DNA of 46,869 nt from Romboutsia maritimum (GTDB lineage: Bacteria; Bacillota; Clostridia; Peptostreptococcales; Peptostreptococcaceae): NCBI RefSeq assembly GCF_002251085.2, contig NZ_NOJZ02000020.1, positions 1 to 46,869 of the forward strand, in the 5' to 3' direction. This document shows positions 1-7,864 of this stretch, piece after piece. Positions within the stretch are counted from its first letter, which is position 1. Every line of letters starts with the position of its first letter. Under the pieces are notes generated by a model, which was given only the letters and a program-made list of their open reading frames with translations, did not search any database and was not told the origin of the DNA. Both the position numbers and the translations under genes were made by a program.

Positions 1-250
<250 letters not shown>

Positions 251-604
251 AAGTTTTGATGGGCTCAGATACTGTTATATATCTGGCTTTGTTTGGTTGT
301 TTCAAATTCTATAAATTAACCTACTGTTTAATTTTCAAAGTTCATTTTTTATTGTTCTCTCTCGAGCACATTTATAATATTATCATTTAAAATTTATTTG
401 GTCAACTACTTTTTTCATTTTTTTACTTTTTTTCGTATTTAATTACATTTTATAATATTATTTCTTACTTTACATCAAATTTATAACCAATAATTTTTTC
501 AAAATTTCAAACTATACCTTATTCAAAATGTATATAATGTATGTATAGTATATTTCGTTTGAAAATTAATAACATATATATTATATGAGAGGAGATATAA
601 AATT
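251..604. other. rrn leader / divergent intergenic region
   Basis: No gene is visible here. On the minus strand the rRNA leader contains CTTTGAAAATTAAACA (about 341-326), which resembles the antitermination/processing segment that precedes 16S genes in Firmicutes. On the plus strand TATAAT at 533-538 is a candidate -10 for the downstream pdaA gene, but no convincing -35 box accompanies it. Confidence 0.5.
377..405 (-). promoter_or_regulatory. rRNA operon promoter (candidate)
   Basis: On the minus strand TTGACC (405-400) is a good -35 box. An A+T-rich -10 region follows at 384-377; the two readings are GATAAT with a 15-base spacer or TAATAT with a 17-base spacer. The position, about 130 bases before the 16S 5' end, fits an rrn promoter. 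Further promoters could lie upstream. Confidence 0.6.
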
Positions 605-1528
605 ATGCAAAGAAAATTAATTTATTTTTCATCTTTAGTTTTATTATCTGTATCGATTATAGGGTGTTCTATTTTTAAAGAAACTTCTAATGAGTGTAAA
701 GAAGTAGCTTCTACTGATAATCCCCTAAAAAAAGCATCAATTGATAATTCATCAGATCATAATAAAAAAAATACAAATAATAATCAAATCAATTCTACTA
801 ATTCAAAAAATAACATTATAAATACTAATAGTTTAGATAACACAATTATAGAGTGGTTTTTTAAACCTAACAAAGAACATAAAACGCCTGAAGTAAATAC
901 CAAACTTAACTTCAATCTAAACGATTATGATGCTATTTATAATGGTAATACAAATAGAAAATCAAAATCTTTATATCTAACTTTTGATGAAGGTTATGAA
1001 AATGGATATACATCTAAAATACTAGATATATTAAAAGAAAAAAAGGTTAATGCAGTCTTCTTTGTAACGGCACCTTACATAAAATCAAATCCAGAACTTA
1101 TAAAAAGAATAGTAAATGAAGGTCATATAGTTGGCAATCATAGTAAAAACCACCCTTCTATGCCTGATAAAACATCTTCTCAAGAAGATTTTGATAATGA
1201 ATTTTTATATGTAGAAAATGAATATAAAAAGCTAACTAATAAAACTATGATTAAGCTGTTTAGACCTCCTATGGGCAAATACTCTGAAAAAAGTTTAGCT
1301 ATGACTAAAAATCTAGGATATAAATCTGTATTTTGGAGTTTTGCATACCAAGATTGGGATCAAGATAAACAACCAGAGTGCAATTTTGCTAAAGAAAAAA
1401 TTACAAGCAATTTCCATGATGGTTCTATATTATTATTACATGCAGTTTCAAAAACAAACACAAAGATTCTAAGTGATGTTATCGATAGTGCTATAAATTC
1501 TGGCTATAAGTTTAAGCTCTTAAGCTAA
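605..1528 (+). CDS. pdaA: PdaA-type peptidoglycan MurNAc deacetylase, lipoprotein form
   Basis: Polysaccharide deacetylase of the delta-lactam-biosynthetic group, which removes the N-acetyl from muramic acid so that muramic delta-lactam can form in spore cortex. The N-terminus is a lipoprotein signal with lipobox I-I-G-C21. A low-complexity Asn/Ser/Lys linker follows to about residue 85, then an EWFFK segment and the NodB fold. Visible motifs are LTFDEGYENGYT (catalytic Asp), NHSKNHP (metal His pair), RPPMGKYS, FWSFAYQDWD and LLLHAVS. The YDAIYNGNT...TFDEGYENG layout closely follows Bacillus subtilis PdaA as I recall it. AGAGGAG at 588-594 sets the start, 10 bases before ATG. Lipid anchoring with a long linker differs from the cleaved signal of the Bacillus protein. 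It appears monocistronic, next to a 16S gene read the other way. Confidence 0.88.
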   Translation: MQRKLIYFSSLVLLSVSIIGCSIFKETSNECKEVASTDNPLKKASIDNSSDHNKKNTNNNQINSTNSKNNIINTNSLDNTIIEWFFKPNKEHKTPEVNTKLNFNLNDYDAIYNGNTNRKSKSLYLTFDEGYENGYTSKILDILKEKKVNAVFFVTAPYIKSNPELIKRIVNEGHIVGNHSKNHPSMPDKTSSQEDFDNEFLYVENEYKKLTNKTMIKLFRPPMGKYSEKSLAMTKNLGYKSVFWSFAYQDWDQDKQPECNFAKEKITSNFHDGSILLLHAVSKTNTKILSDVIDSAINSGYKFKLLS

Positions 1529-1550
1529 AGGAATTTGCTCTCAAAAGTAT

Positions 1551-1678
1551 AATAATTTTGTGAAGTGACCTAGCGAAGGGGTGAGATATAAATTCCACCG
1601 ACATTTGCAGGTATGGTTTTTACCTGCATGGAGGAGAATTTATACTCAGCCCAGCGATAGGTTAACCACAAAATTATT
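1551..1678. repeat. Long imperfect palindrome, dispersed hairpin element copy A
   Basis: A 12-base perfect inverted repeat (AATAATTTTGTG at 1551-1562, CACAAAATTATT at 1667-1678) encloses nested stems. These are CCTA/TAGG, GC/GC, GGG/CCC, TGAG/CTCA, a nine-base TATAAATTC stem and an inner TGCAGGTA/TACCTGCA hairpin (about 1605-1628). The whole element fills the space between the convergent pdaA and permease genes. Read on the minus strand, its ends (GGTTAACCTATCGCTGGG and CCCTTCGCTAGGT) match copy B at 40250-40300. There is no T-run typical of a terminator. Its function is unknown. Confidence 0.75.
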
Positions 1679-3048
1679 TAAATAATAAACATCGCAACTA
1701 TTGTTGTCACTATTAATCCTGTTATTACAGGTTTTAAATTTCTTTTAGCTAATTCTAGTGGACTTACTCCACAAATTGCCGCTGCTGAAATTAGTGCCCA
1801 TGGAACTAAACATCCGCCACCTACCCAAATTGCTGCAATTTGACCAAGTGCTGAAAGTGCACCTATGCTTGCATTTAAAGCATTTCCAAATACTGAAGCT
1901 AGAGAACCTGCAAGTGCCATTCCTGAAAATCCTGAGCCATCAAGACCTGTTATAGCTCCGACTATGGTTTCAATACTTGCTGCTGCAAAATTATTAAATG
2001 GAACTGCCTGAGATAAAGCCATACCTATATCAGCTAACAATCCTTGTGAATTAGGAGCTAAAACTTCTCCAAATACAGCTGTTACTGGTGCATCACCCAT
2101 ATAGAAAAATGCTGCTATTGGTATGATTGGTCCAAATATTTTTATACCAAATACAAATCCATCGATTATATTTTCACATATTTTATCTAGACTGTGTTTT
2201 TTATAATTCATTATGTCTATTATAATTATCAAGAATATTGCTGTTCCACCTAAAAGTGCTGATGCATCTGAACCTTTAAGATTAAATTTATACATTGCTA
2301 CTATATCTAGAAAAAATCCTAGTATTACTAATAGTGTAGCTATCTTTGCTTTTTTATTAAAAGTTTTAATTCTTACATGTTTTTTATCTAAAATTTCATC
2401 TCTAAACAATCCCTTTTTCATATCTTTTCTTAATGTATAAAATGCCATACTAATAGTTACTAATGCCATTACCCAGAATAAAATCATACCATCACTTATC
2501 ACTTGAGATACTTCAATACCCGCTGCTCCTGCTGTTATACTCGGTGCTCCTTGAATTACAAAGTCTGTAGATAAAGCAAGACCATGCCCAAATAAATTAA
2601 GTGCTACTGCAACTCCTATTGCTGGTAATCCAACTTCTGCTGCAACTGGTAAAAATATTGCTCCAACTAATGCAACTGCTGGTGTTGGCCAAAAGAACCA
2701 TGAAAGCAATAACATAACTATACCTATTACAAAGAATGCTGTTGTAGGGTTTTTAATAATTCTAGAGAATGGTTTAACCATATAGTGTATAGAATTATTT
2801 TCTTCTAGAGCTTTTGATAGTGCCACCATTATGGCAATAATTAAAATAATAGGCCCTAATTCATTTAATGAAATAATCAGAGAATTAAATACCGATACTA
2901 TTGCTCCTGATAAGCTATGTTTGAAAAATATTCCTAAACAGAATACCCCTAACATGCACGGTACTATAGTATCTTTTTTCATAATCATAGTTATCAAAAT
3001 AATGATCATAAATAAAATATAGATGTAATGCGCTCCTGTCAAAACCAT
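1678..3048 (-). CDS. Multi-spanning membrane permease, ion-transporter type
   Basis: A 456-residue, very hydrophobic protein with about 11-12 predicted membrane spans. It is rich in Gly/Ala/Pro helix-breaking segments such as FFWPTPAVALVGAIFLP (about residues 118-134) and a C-terminal GGGCLVPWALISAAAICGVSPLE. The overall shape resembles the ion transporter superfamily (CitM, GntP and NhaC-like carriers) in having two halves with re-entrant loops. I cannot assign the substrate. AGGGGA lies just before the ATG at 3048. TATAAT at 3089-3084 with a weak TAACAA 17 bases upstream is a candidate promoter. The gene is convergent with pdaA and divergent from the ThrE pair. The stop codon touches the palindrome at 1551-1678. 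Confidence 0.7.
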   Translation of the reverse strand: MVLTGAHYIYILFMIIILITMIMKKDTIVPCMLGVFCLGIFFKHSLSGAIVSVFNSLIISLNELGPIILIIAIMVALSKALEENNSIHYMVKPFSRIIKNPTTAFFVIGIVMLLLSWFFWPTPAVALVGAIFLPVAAEVGLPAIGVAVALNLFGHGLALSTDFVIQGAPSITAGAAGIEVSQVISDGMILFWVMALVTISMAFYTLRKDMKKGLFRDEILDKKHVRIKTFNKKAKIATLLVILGFFLDIVAMYKFNLKGSDASALLGGTAIFLIIIIDIMNYKKHSLDKICENIIDGFVFGIKIFGPIIPIAAFFYMGDAPVTAVFGEVLAPNSQGLLADIGMALSQAVPFNNFAAASIETIVGAITGLDGSGFSGMALAGSLASVFGNALNASIGALSALGQIAAIWVGGGCLVPWALISAAAICGVSPLELAKRNLKPVITGLIVTTIVAMFII

Positions 3049-3417
3049 ATTCTATTTCCCCTTTATTTTTGTAAGATACTTGTATTATATGAATCTTTAT
3101 ATGTAATTGTTACTTAACCATTTTTGTATCATTAATTTAATTAATAAAAGAAAATTTTTTAGGTAAACTAAGTTATATTTAAAACTTTATGTATTTTAAA
3201 AAAACAAATATAATTTATACATTTTTGATTTCAAAATAGATTATTTTACTATAATAATAATTAAGTAGAAAGCATATATTTTCATATTTATTATCTGTTA
3301 AAAATATCATAATTTCCTAAATGTTAAGTATTGTTTAAATTTTACATATATAACAAACTTTACCCTGAAAATTTGATATAATGTCTATACTAATTATTTC
3401 TTCAGGAGGTGTGTATT
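3049..3417. other. Divergent promoter region
   Basis: An A+T-rich spacer between the leftward permease and the rightward ThrE pair. It holds candidate promoters for both sides (minus-strand TATAAT at 3089-3084; plus-strand extended -10 at 3374-3382). No small ORF, riboswitch or strong hairpin was recognised in it. Confidence 0.5.
3374..3382 (+). promoter_or_regulatory. Extended -10 promoter for the ThrE-like pair
   Basis: TGATATAAT is a perfect TATAAT preceded by TGn, which is an extended -10 element. The -35 region (AAACTT at 3355-3360, 16-base spacer) is weak. The leader to the ATG at 3418 would be about 30 bases. Confidence 0.5.
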
Positions 3418-4200
3418 ATGAATCTAGAATATAATCAAAATTATAAAAAAGATGTTTTAAGATTAGCTTTATTTATAGGGGAACTTATGCTTGCTAATGG
3501 TGCTGAAACTTATCGTGTAGAAGACAGCATTCTTAGAATTTGTAGATCTAGAGGGTTTAAACATATAAATGTTTTTACATCACCTACCGTAATAATCATC
3601 TCTGATGAAAGGTTCGATGGTCTATCATTTATGAAAACTCTTAAAAGCAGATCTATGAATTTAAATAAAATAGCTTTACTTAACAACTTCTCTAGAGAGT
3701 TCGTAAATAATCCCGATTTATCTATTGACGATGCTATTAAAGAACTAAAAGATATAAGTAATTTAAAGCCTTATCCTCAGTGGTTTATTTACGGTTCTAC
3801 AGGTATTGCTTCAGCTTCATTCGGTTGTCTACTTGGAGCGACTCATGTATTAGATTTTATATTTACATTTATAATAGCTATTTTGGCGGTAATTATTTTT
3901 GATAAAACAATGAAAATAAGTTCGATTCCTGCTTTTTCAAGTTTAGTTTCATCATTTTTCATTGCTGTATTCGGAGTTTTATTAGCTGAGTTTAATATAT
4001 TAGATACTCCTAAAATGCTTATTGTCGGTTCTATAATGCCATTACTTCCTGGAGTTTCCTTTATTAAAGGACTTCGTGATTTAATTTCTGGTGATTTAAT
4101 AGCTGGAGTTGCTCTTGCATTTGATGCAGGTATGACTGCTGTTGCTATAGCATCTGGAGTTGGTTTTGTATTAGATTTATGGTATAGATTTATAGTTTAA
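3418..4200 (+). CDS. Threonine/serine exporter family protein, large N-terminal subunit (YjjP/DUF1212-like)
   Basis: Carries the hallmark GELMLANGAETYRVEDSILRI stretch near the N-terminus (family signature GAETYRVED), a soluble domain to about residue 115, and then roughly five membrane spans. Proteins of this type pair with a short second subunit to form the equivalent of the single-chain ThrE exporter or the YjjP/YjjB succinate exporter. The true substrate cannot be read from sequence. The start is ATG 3418, 8 bases after AGGAGG (3404-3409). The GTG at 3409 is part of that ribosome site and is rejected as a start. The partner subunit follows after 18 bases, so the two are surely cotranscribed. 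Confidence 0.87.
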   Translation: MNLEYNQNYKKDVLRLALFIGELMLANGAETYRVEDSILRICRSRGFKHINVFTSPTVIIISDERFDGLSFMKTLKSRSMNLNKIALLNNFSREFVNNPDLSIDDAIKELKDISNLKPYPQWFIYGSTGIASASFGCLLGATHVLDFIFTFIIAILAVIIFDKTMKISSIPAFSSLVSSFFIAVFGVLLAEFNILDTPKMLIVGSIMPLLPGVSFIKGLRDLISGDLIAGVALAFDAGMTAVAIASGVGFVLDLWYRFIV

Positions 4201-4218
4201 ATTCGGAGGTGTTTTTTA

Positions 4219-4692
4219 ATGATAGATATACCTATTCCTCTAAGTTTTTTATTTTCTTTCTTAGCTACAATAGGATTTGCAGTATTTTATAATTCTCCTA
4301 AACGTGCTCTTATTCCAGCTGGAATAACCGGAGGTCTAGGTTGGACTATATATGTATTACTATTTAAACTCAGCTATAATTCGATATTTGCAAACTTTAT
4401 TGCAGCTGCCTTAGTCTCTATAATGGGAGAAATTCTAGCTAGAAAGATGAAACAGCCTGCTATATTATTTGTAATACCAGGTATATTACCTTTAGTTCCT
4501 GGACTTGGAATGTATAACACCATGTTATATATGGTTCAAAAGGATTATAATTTAGCAATATCTACAGGTGCAGATACTTTGTTCATAAGTGCATCTATAT
4601 CACTTGGAGTTTTAGTTATAACTTCTCTATCTAAAACTTTCAATATCGTTCAACTTAGAAAACAAATAAAACTACAAGGATTTAAAAAATAA
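4219..4692 (+). CDS. Threonine/serine exporter family protein, small C-terminal subunit (YjjB/DUF3815-like)
   Basis: A 157-residue integral membrane protein with about five spans. The Pro/Gly-rich segment FVIPGILPLVPGLGMYNTML (about residues 92-111) is typical of the ThrE C-terminal half. It has its own ribosome site (CGGAGGTG, 8 bases before ATG). The separation from the upstream gene is therefore a natural two-gene arrangement, not a frameshift. A strong terminator (4735-4772) follows and ends this two-gene unit. Confidence 0.86.
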   Translation: MIDIPIPLSFLFSFLATIGFAVFYNSPKRALIPAGITGGLGWTIYVLLFKLSYNSIFANFIAAALVSIMGEILARKMKQPAILFVIPGILPLVPGLGMYNTMLYMVQKDYNLAISTGADTLFISASISLGVLVITSLSKTFNIVQLRKQIKLQGFKK

Positions 4693-4734
4693 CTAAATTC
4701 TAAAAAAGTTATTTAAGTTAACTTTATACAAATA

Positions 4735-4772
4735 AAAATTAGAGATTATTTAAATTTAATCTCTAATTTTTT
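4735..4772. terminator. Bidirectional terminator
   Basis: AAAATTAGAGATTA (4735-4748) pairs with TAATCTCTAATTTT (4757-4770). A-rich and T-rich flanks serve both the rightward ThrE pair and the leftward csoR-rseC unit. Confidence 0.85.
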
Positions 4773-4793
4773 ATTTTAATATTAACTTTTTAT

Positions 4794-5222
4794 TTAAATT
4801 ATTATTTTTGTTACTACTGGGATATAATTTCTACTGTCTCTAAATTTTTTATCATTTTTCTTAATTACTAAAAACACTAAAGACATTAAAATAAATCCTA
4901 CTACTGCACTTATAACTTCTATATTTGATGTTATTGATAGCTTATCTAATATAAAATAAGTTATTATAGTTCCCACAAGCAACCCTATCAATGGAATTAT
5001 ATATGCTATAGCTGTTGCTTTTAAAACATTTACATTTTCCATATTAACTTCTACATGATCTCCAATTTTTGCCCCTATTGAATTGTCAACCTCTACTAAT
5101 ATGTCCTTTTTTTCAGAAGATGTTACACATTTACCACAAGCTGCACATGCAGAGTGACGTTGCATTTTTAGCTTTGCAGTTCTCTTATCAACAATTTCAA
5201 CTATATATCCTTGTTGATTCAT
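4794..5222 (-). CDS. RseC/MucC-like SoxR-reducing system protein
   Basis: A small two-span membrane protein (142 residues) of the RseC/MucC family. The N-terminal cytoplasmic part carries a Cys cluster C-x2-C-x2-C (CAACGKC, about residues 25-31), expected to hold a metal or Fe-S centre. Two hydrophobic helices follow at about 66-90 and 98-118, then a basic tail. Related proteins are linked to reduction of SoxR or the Rnf electron-transfer system. The family function in Gram-positives is not established. The gene is 12 bases downstream of the CsoR-type repressor and almost certainly cotranscribed with it, suggesting redox or metal-linked control. Confidence 0.82.
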   Translation of the reverse strand: MNQQGYIVEIVDKRTAKLKMQRHSACAACGKCVTSSEKKDILVEVDNSIGAKIGDHVEVNMENVNVLKATAIAYIIPLIGLLVGTIITYFILDKLSITSNIEVISAVVGFILMSLVFLVIKKNDKKFRDSRNYIPVVTKIII

Positions 5223-5234
5223 TTTTATTTCCCC

Positions 5235-5528
5235 CTATTTAGTAAACTTATTTACTGTGTCCATAAGTTCAGCTATCATCTCTTGTGATGTTTGTTCATC
5301 ATCATGTTTTAAGCTTTCTGAGACACATCCCTTTATATGATTTTCTAAAATAATCGACCCCACTTTATTTATAGCAGATCTAATTGCAGAAACTTGAACT
5401 AAAATATCTACACAATAACGATCTTCGTCTATCATCTTTTGTATACCTTTTACTTGTCCTTCTATTCTCTTAAGTCTTCTATTAAGAGCATCTTTATCGT
5501 TAGATTTAGATAACTTTTTTTCTTCCAT
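5235..5528 (-). CDS. csoR: CsoR/FrmR-family metal-sensing repressor
   Basis: A 97-residue all-helical repressor of the DUF156 family. The core RRLKRIEGQVKGIQKMI is diagnostic, followed by RYCVDIL, then ENHIKGCV. The Cys...His-x3-Cys ligand set is that of the copper-type CsoR branch, although persulfide sensors (CstR) share the two Cys. Start choice: ATG at 5528 lies 6 bases after GAGGTG (5540-5535). The GTG at 5537 belongs to that ribosome site. The gene is followed at once by the RseC-like gene. No copper ATPase or chaperone gene lies beside it in this window, so copper specificity rests on ligands alone. Confidence 0.87.
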   Translation of the reverse strand: MEEKKLSKSNDKDALNRRLKRIEGQVKGIQKMIDEDRYCVDILVQVSAIRSAINKVGSIILENHIKGCVSESLKHDDEQTSQEMIAELMDTVNKFTK

Positions 5529-5749
5529 AAAGTACACCTCATATTATATGATATATATATTATATCTTATTTTTGGACCTTCTTACATAGTAGTTAAATA
5601 TTTGTTTTAAAAATTTGCAATATTTTTTACAAACTCTATAAAATATTCTATCTATAATAACAAAAGAGATAAGACAATTATCTTACCTCTCAAAATTTAT
5701 TTTCAATTTTTATTTATTTATAATATGTAACTTTTTTCTCATTCTTATT

Positions 5750-5959
5750 TTAAATAAAATAAGATGACATTAATCCTAAAGCTGAAAAAAGCAATGTAAC
5801 ATCCAGTATTGTATTCCCCGCAATTTTTAATCCAGATAATAATATTATTATATTTAGCAATAATATTATTACATTTATGAATTTGAACAACTTATTTTTA
5901 TTCTCATTAGTAAAAATATTAATGCTAGATACTAAAACCAATATTCCACTTAAATACAT
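5750..5959 (-). CDS. Small two-span membrane protein, unknown
   Basis: A 69-residue hydrophobic peptide with two or three predicted helices (LSGILVLVSSINIF, FINVIILLLNIIILLSGL and a C-terminal VTLLFSALGLMSSYFI). I do not recognise a family. The ATG at 5959 is favoured because the ribosome site GGGGGA directly abuts the earlier ATG at 5968. It stands alone between csoR and the CWB2 gene, with no clear terminator or operon partner. Base composition matches the surroundings. Confidence 0.55.
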   Translation of the reverse strand: MYLSGILVLVSSINIFTNENKNKLFKFINVIILLLNIIILLSGLKIAGNTILDVTLLFSALGLMSSYFI

Positions 5960-5968
5960 AACAAGCAT

Positions 5969-6222
5969 CCCCCATCTTTGGTTATCTATGTTGCTGTACT
6001 TAAAACTCGAATAACGTTTTCCTAGATGATATTTTTAAAAGGTCTATACCTATAGAAGTATATAAATATCCTTCTACTTATAGTATATCTAAAAAATTAG
6101 TTTTCTGATAGTCTTTTTTAATATTTTTGCAATAAATCATTCAAAATAAAAATTCACTTCATATCGACAACGACCTTTAGAAGTATGCCCATTGCTCAAG
6201 ATTAAAGGTTTGAAATTTAAAA
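5969..6222. other. Intergenic region with weak dyads
   Basis: A non-coding stretch between the small membrane gene and the CWB2 terminator. It holds an imperfect dyad around 6046-6087 (TATACCTATAGAAG against CTTCTACTTATAGTATA) and a short ACCTTTA/TAAAGGT stem at about 6173-6210. Neither matches a riboswitch class that I can recognise. They could form the leader of the small membrane gene. Confidence 0.3.
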
Positions 6223-6259
6223 AAGAACTATCTCAAAATTTATATTTGAGACAGTTCTT
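6223..6259 (-). terminator. Terminator of the CWB2-SH3 gene
   Basis: On the minus strand AAGAACTGTCTCAAA pairs with TTTGAGATAGTTCTT, followed by TTTT. The stem shares the CTGTCTCAAA arm with several other terminators in the window. Confidence 0.85.
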
Positions 6260-6289
6260 AAATAAATTATTTATTTCATATATTTTTGA

Positions 6290-7789
6290 TTAAATAGCTT
6301 TATTACTTAAATACTTATTACTTACGTATCCATATGATCCATTATATTTTATCTTTACCCATCCAGTTATAGTTATTTCAACCTGCTCTACTTTAGTTTT
6401 ATCAGTAAGTTTTCCTATTACGTCATCGTCAGTACTTGGACCTTTTCTAACCTTTAGTCCATCTTGACAGTTCACATATTTTATATTGATCTTTTCAGTT
6501 ATGTCATTTGGGCTCTTTGATGTTAAATATGAACTACTAACATACCCAGTTTTTCCTTTATATTTTATCTTTGCCCATCCATTAACCATATCTAAAACTT
6601 CTATTGATTCTCCTTTTTTCAAAGATCCTATTTGTTCAGATAACACCGATGCTTCACTTCTTACTCTCACAGATGGTGTATTTGTTACATACATTATATG
6701 TTTTGAAGTTTCAGGCTTAGTTTCAGGTTTTGTTTCAGGTTTAGTCTCCGGTTTTGTTTCGGGCTTATTAGTTTCTGGCTTATTAATATTGTTACTGTGT
6801 AATTTCTTTAATTCACTAAACGCATTTTCATTTCCGCTACTACCTACTTGAGTTATAGTTTTAGCCTTTTTATTTGCAAATATATTCTTTTGAGATTTTC
6901 CTAAATTTTCTCCTACTATAAGAACTGGTGCATTTTCCTTAGCTGCTAAAACTCCAACAGATAAAGCATCTATAAGCTTATCTGAATTTGTCATCCCATT
7001 TTTAGCTACAAAAACATTTTCTAAAGAATTTGATGAATAAAATTTCTCTATAACTTTTGCATTAGTATCATTTCTATCAACACCACCAAGTCTTTCTGAT
7101 TTTGGTAGTTTACTAGCAATACTCTCTGGTATAGCTTTTGTTGAACCAATTACGAATGATTTTTGTATATCTTTAGATGCTATAAAACTTTCAAAAGGAG
7201 CTATACCTAAAGTACTAGATGCAGGAAGTATAGCCATCCCTCTATTTGCTGCTACAGATGCAATACTTACTGCATCAGCTAACCCTGTTTGTCCATTTAC
7301 GACAGCTATTTCAGTTATGTTCTGCTTTTCATTAATTCTCTGTGCTATACTCAATGCAGTCAGATATCTATCATTTCCGCCTATCCTATTTGTAGTTATA
7401 CCCATAGCTCCTAACTGTGCGTTTACATTTTCTGATATTGCACCTTCTAAACCAATTATATGTACGGTCTTTACCCCTAATCTTCCTAACTCCGTTTTTG
7501 TTTTATCATTTAGACTATCTTTATCAGTCAATAATATTGGTGCATTAATTAATTTTGCAAATGGTGTAACTGATAAAGCATCTACTATAGAATCACTTTT
7601 TACTAATATCGCATCCGTTGCAGTACTCCACCCTTTTTTACTAACCTCAACAGCAGTTTGATATCTGTCTGAACCAACTAACTTTTCTTCTTTAACTACA
7701 TCAACATCTTCATTAGCATATACTAAACTACTTGCTGAAAATGCCATAGTCAAACATAATGCCGATGTCATTAGTTTTGATTTTTTCAT
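6290..7789 (-). CDS. Cell-wall protein with three CWB2 repeats and two SH3b domains
   Basis: A secreted 499-residue surface protein. The signal peptide is MKKSKLMTSALCLTMAFSAS, with cleavage near YANE. Three cell-wall-binding type 2 (CWB2, PF04122) repeats follow at about 36-125, 133-225 and 230-330, recognised by GSDRYQTAVEVS, IGGNDRYLTALSIA and LGGVDRNDTNAKVI plus ILLTD and IGG motifs. In this clade CWB2 triplets hold proteins non-covalently to anionic wall polymer. A KPET tandem linker (about 340-362) then leads to two bacterial SH3 modules (about 365-430 and 435-497), which often bind peptidoglycan peptide. No catalytic domain is present, so it may be structural or an adhesin. AAGGGGG precedes the ATG. 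Confidence 0.9.
   Translation of the reverse strand: MKKSKLMTSALCLTMAFSASSLVYANEDVDVVKEEKLVGSDRYQTAVEVSKKGWSTATDAILVKSDSIVDALSVTPFAKLINAPILLTDKDSLNDKTKTELGRLGVKTVHIIGLEGAISENVNAQLGAMGITTNRIGGNDRYLTALSIAQRINEKQNITEIAVVNGQTGLADAVSIASVAANRGMAILPASSTLGIAPFESFIASKDIQKSFVIGSTKAIPESIASKLPKSERLGGVDRNDTNAKVIEKFYSSNSLENVFVAKNGMTNSDKLIDALSVGVLAAKENAPVLIVGENLGKSQKNIFANKKAKTITQVGSSGNENAFSELKKLHSNNINKPETNKPETKPETKPETKPETKPETSKHIMYVTNTPSVRVRSEASVLSEQIGSLKKGESIEVLDMVNGWAKIKYKGKTGYVSSSYLTSKSPNDITEKINIKYVNCQDGLKVRKGPSTDDDVIGKLTDKTKVEQVEITITGWVKIKYNGSYGYVSNKYLSNKAI
6707..6786 (-). repeat. Tandem 12-base repeat encoding KPET linker
   Basis: About six degenerate 12-base units (consensus on the plus strand GGTTTTGTTTCA) encode Lys-Pro-Glu-Thr repeats between the CWB2 block and the SH3 domains. 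The repeat is in frame and length-variable by nature. It is expected to differ between strains. Confidence 0.8.
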
Positions 7790-7864
7790 AATTTTCCCCC
7801 TTAATATTAATTAGCTTTTAATTGTATCTATTCTCTATTGTCCTATTCTTTTATTATAAATGTA

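Noticed and set aside
3418..4692. Broken ThrE gene
   Set aside because: Two-subunit exporters of this type are a known arrangement, and the second gene has a strong independent ribosome site.
6707..6786. Short tandem repeat that could suggest a CRISPR array
   Set aside because: Units are 12 bases, in frame and encode KPET; there are no spacers and no cas genes.
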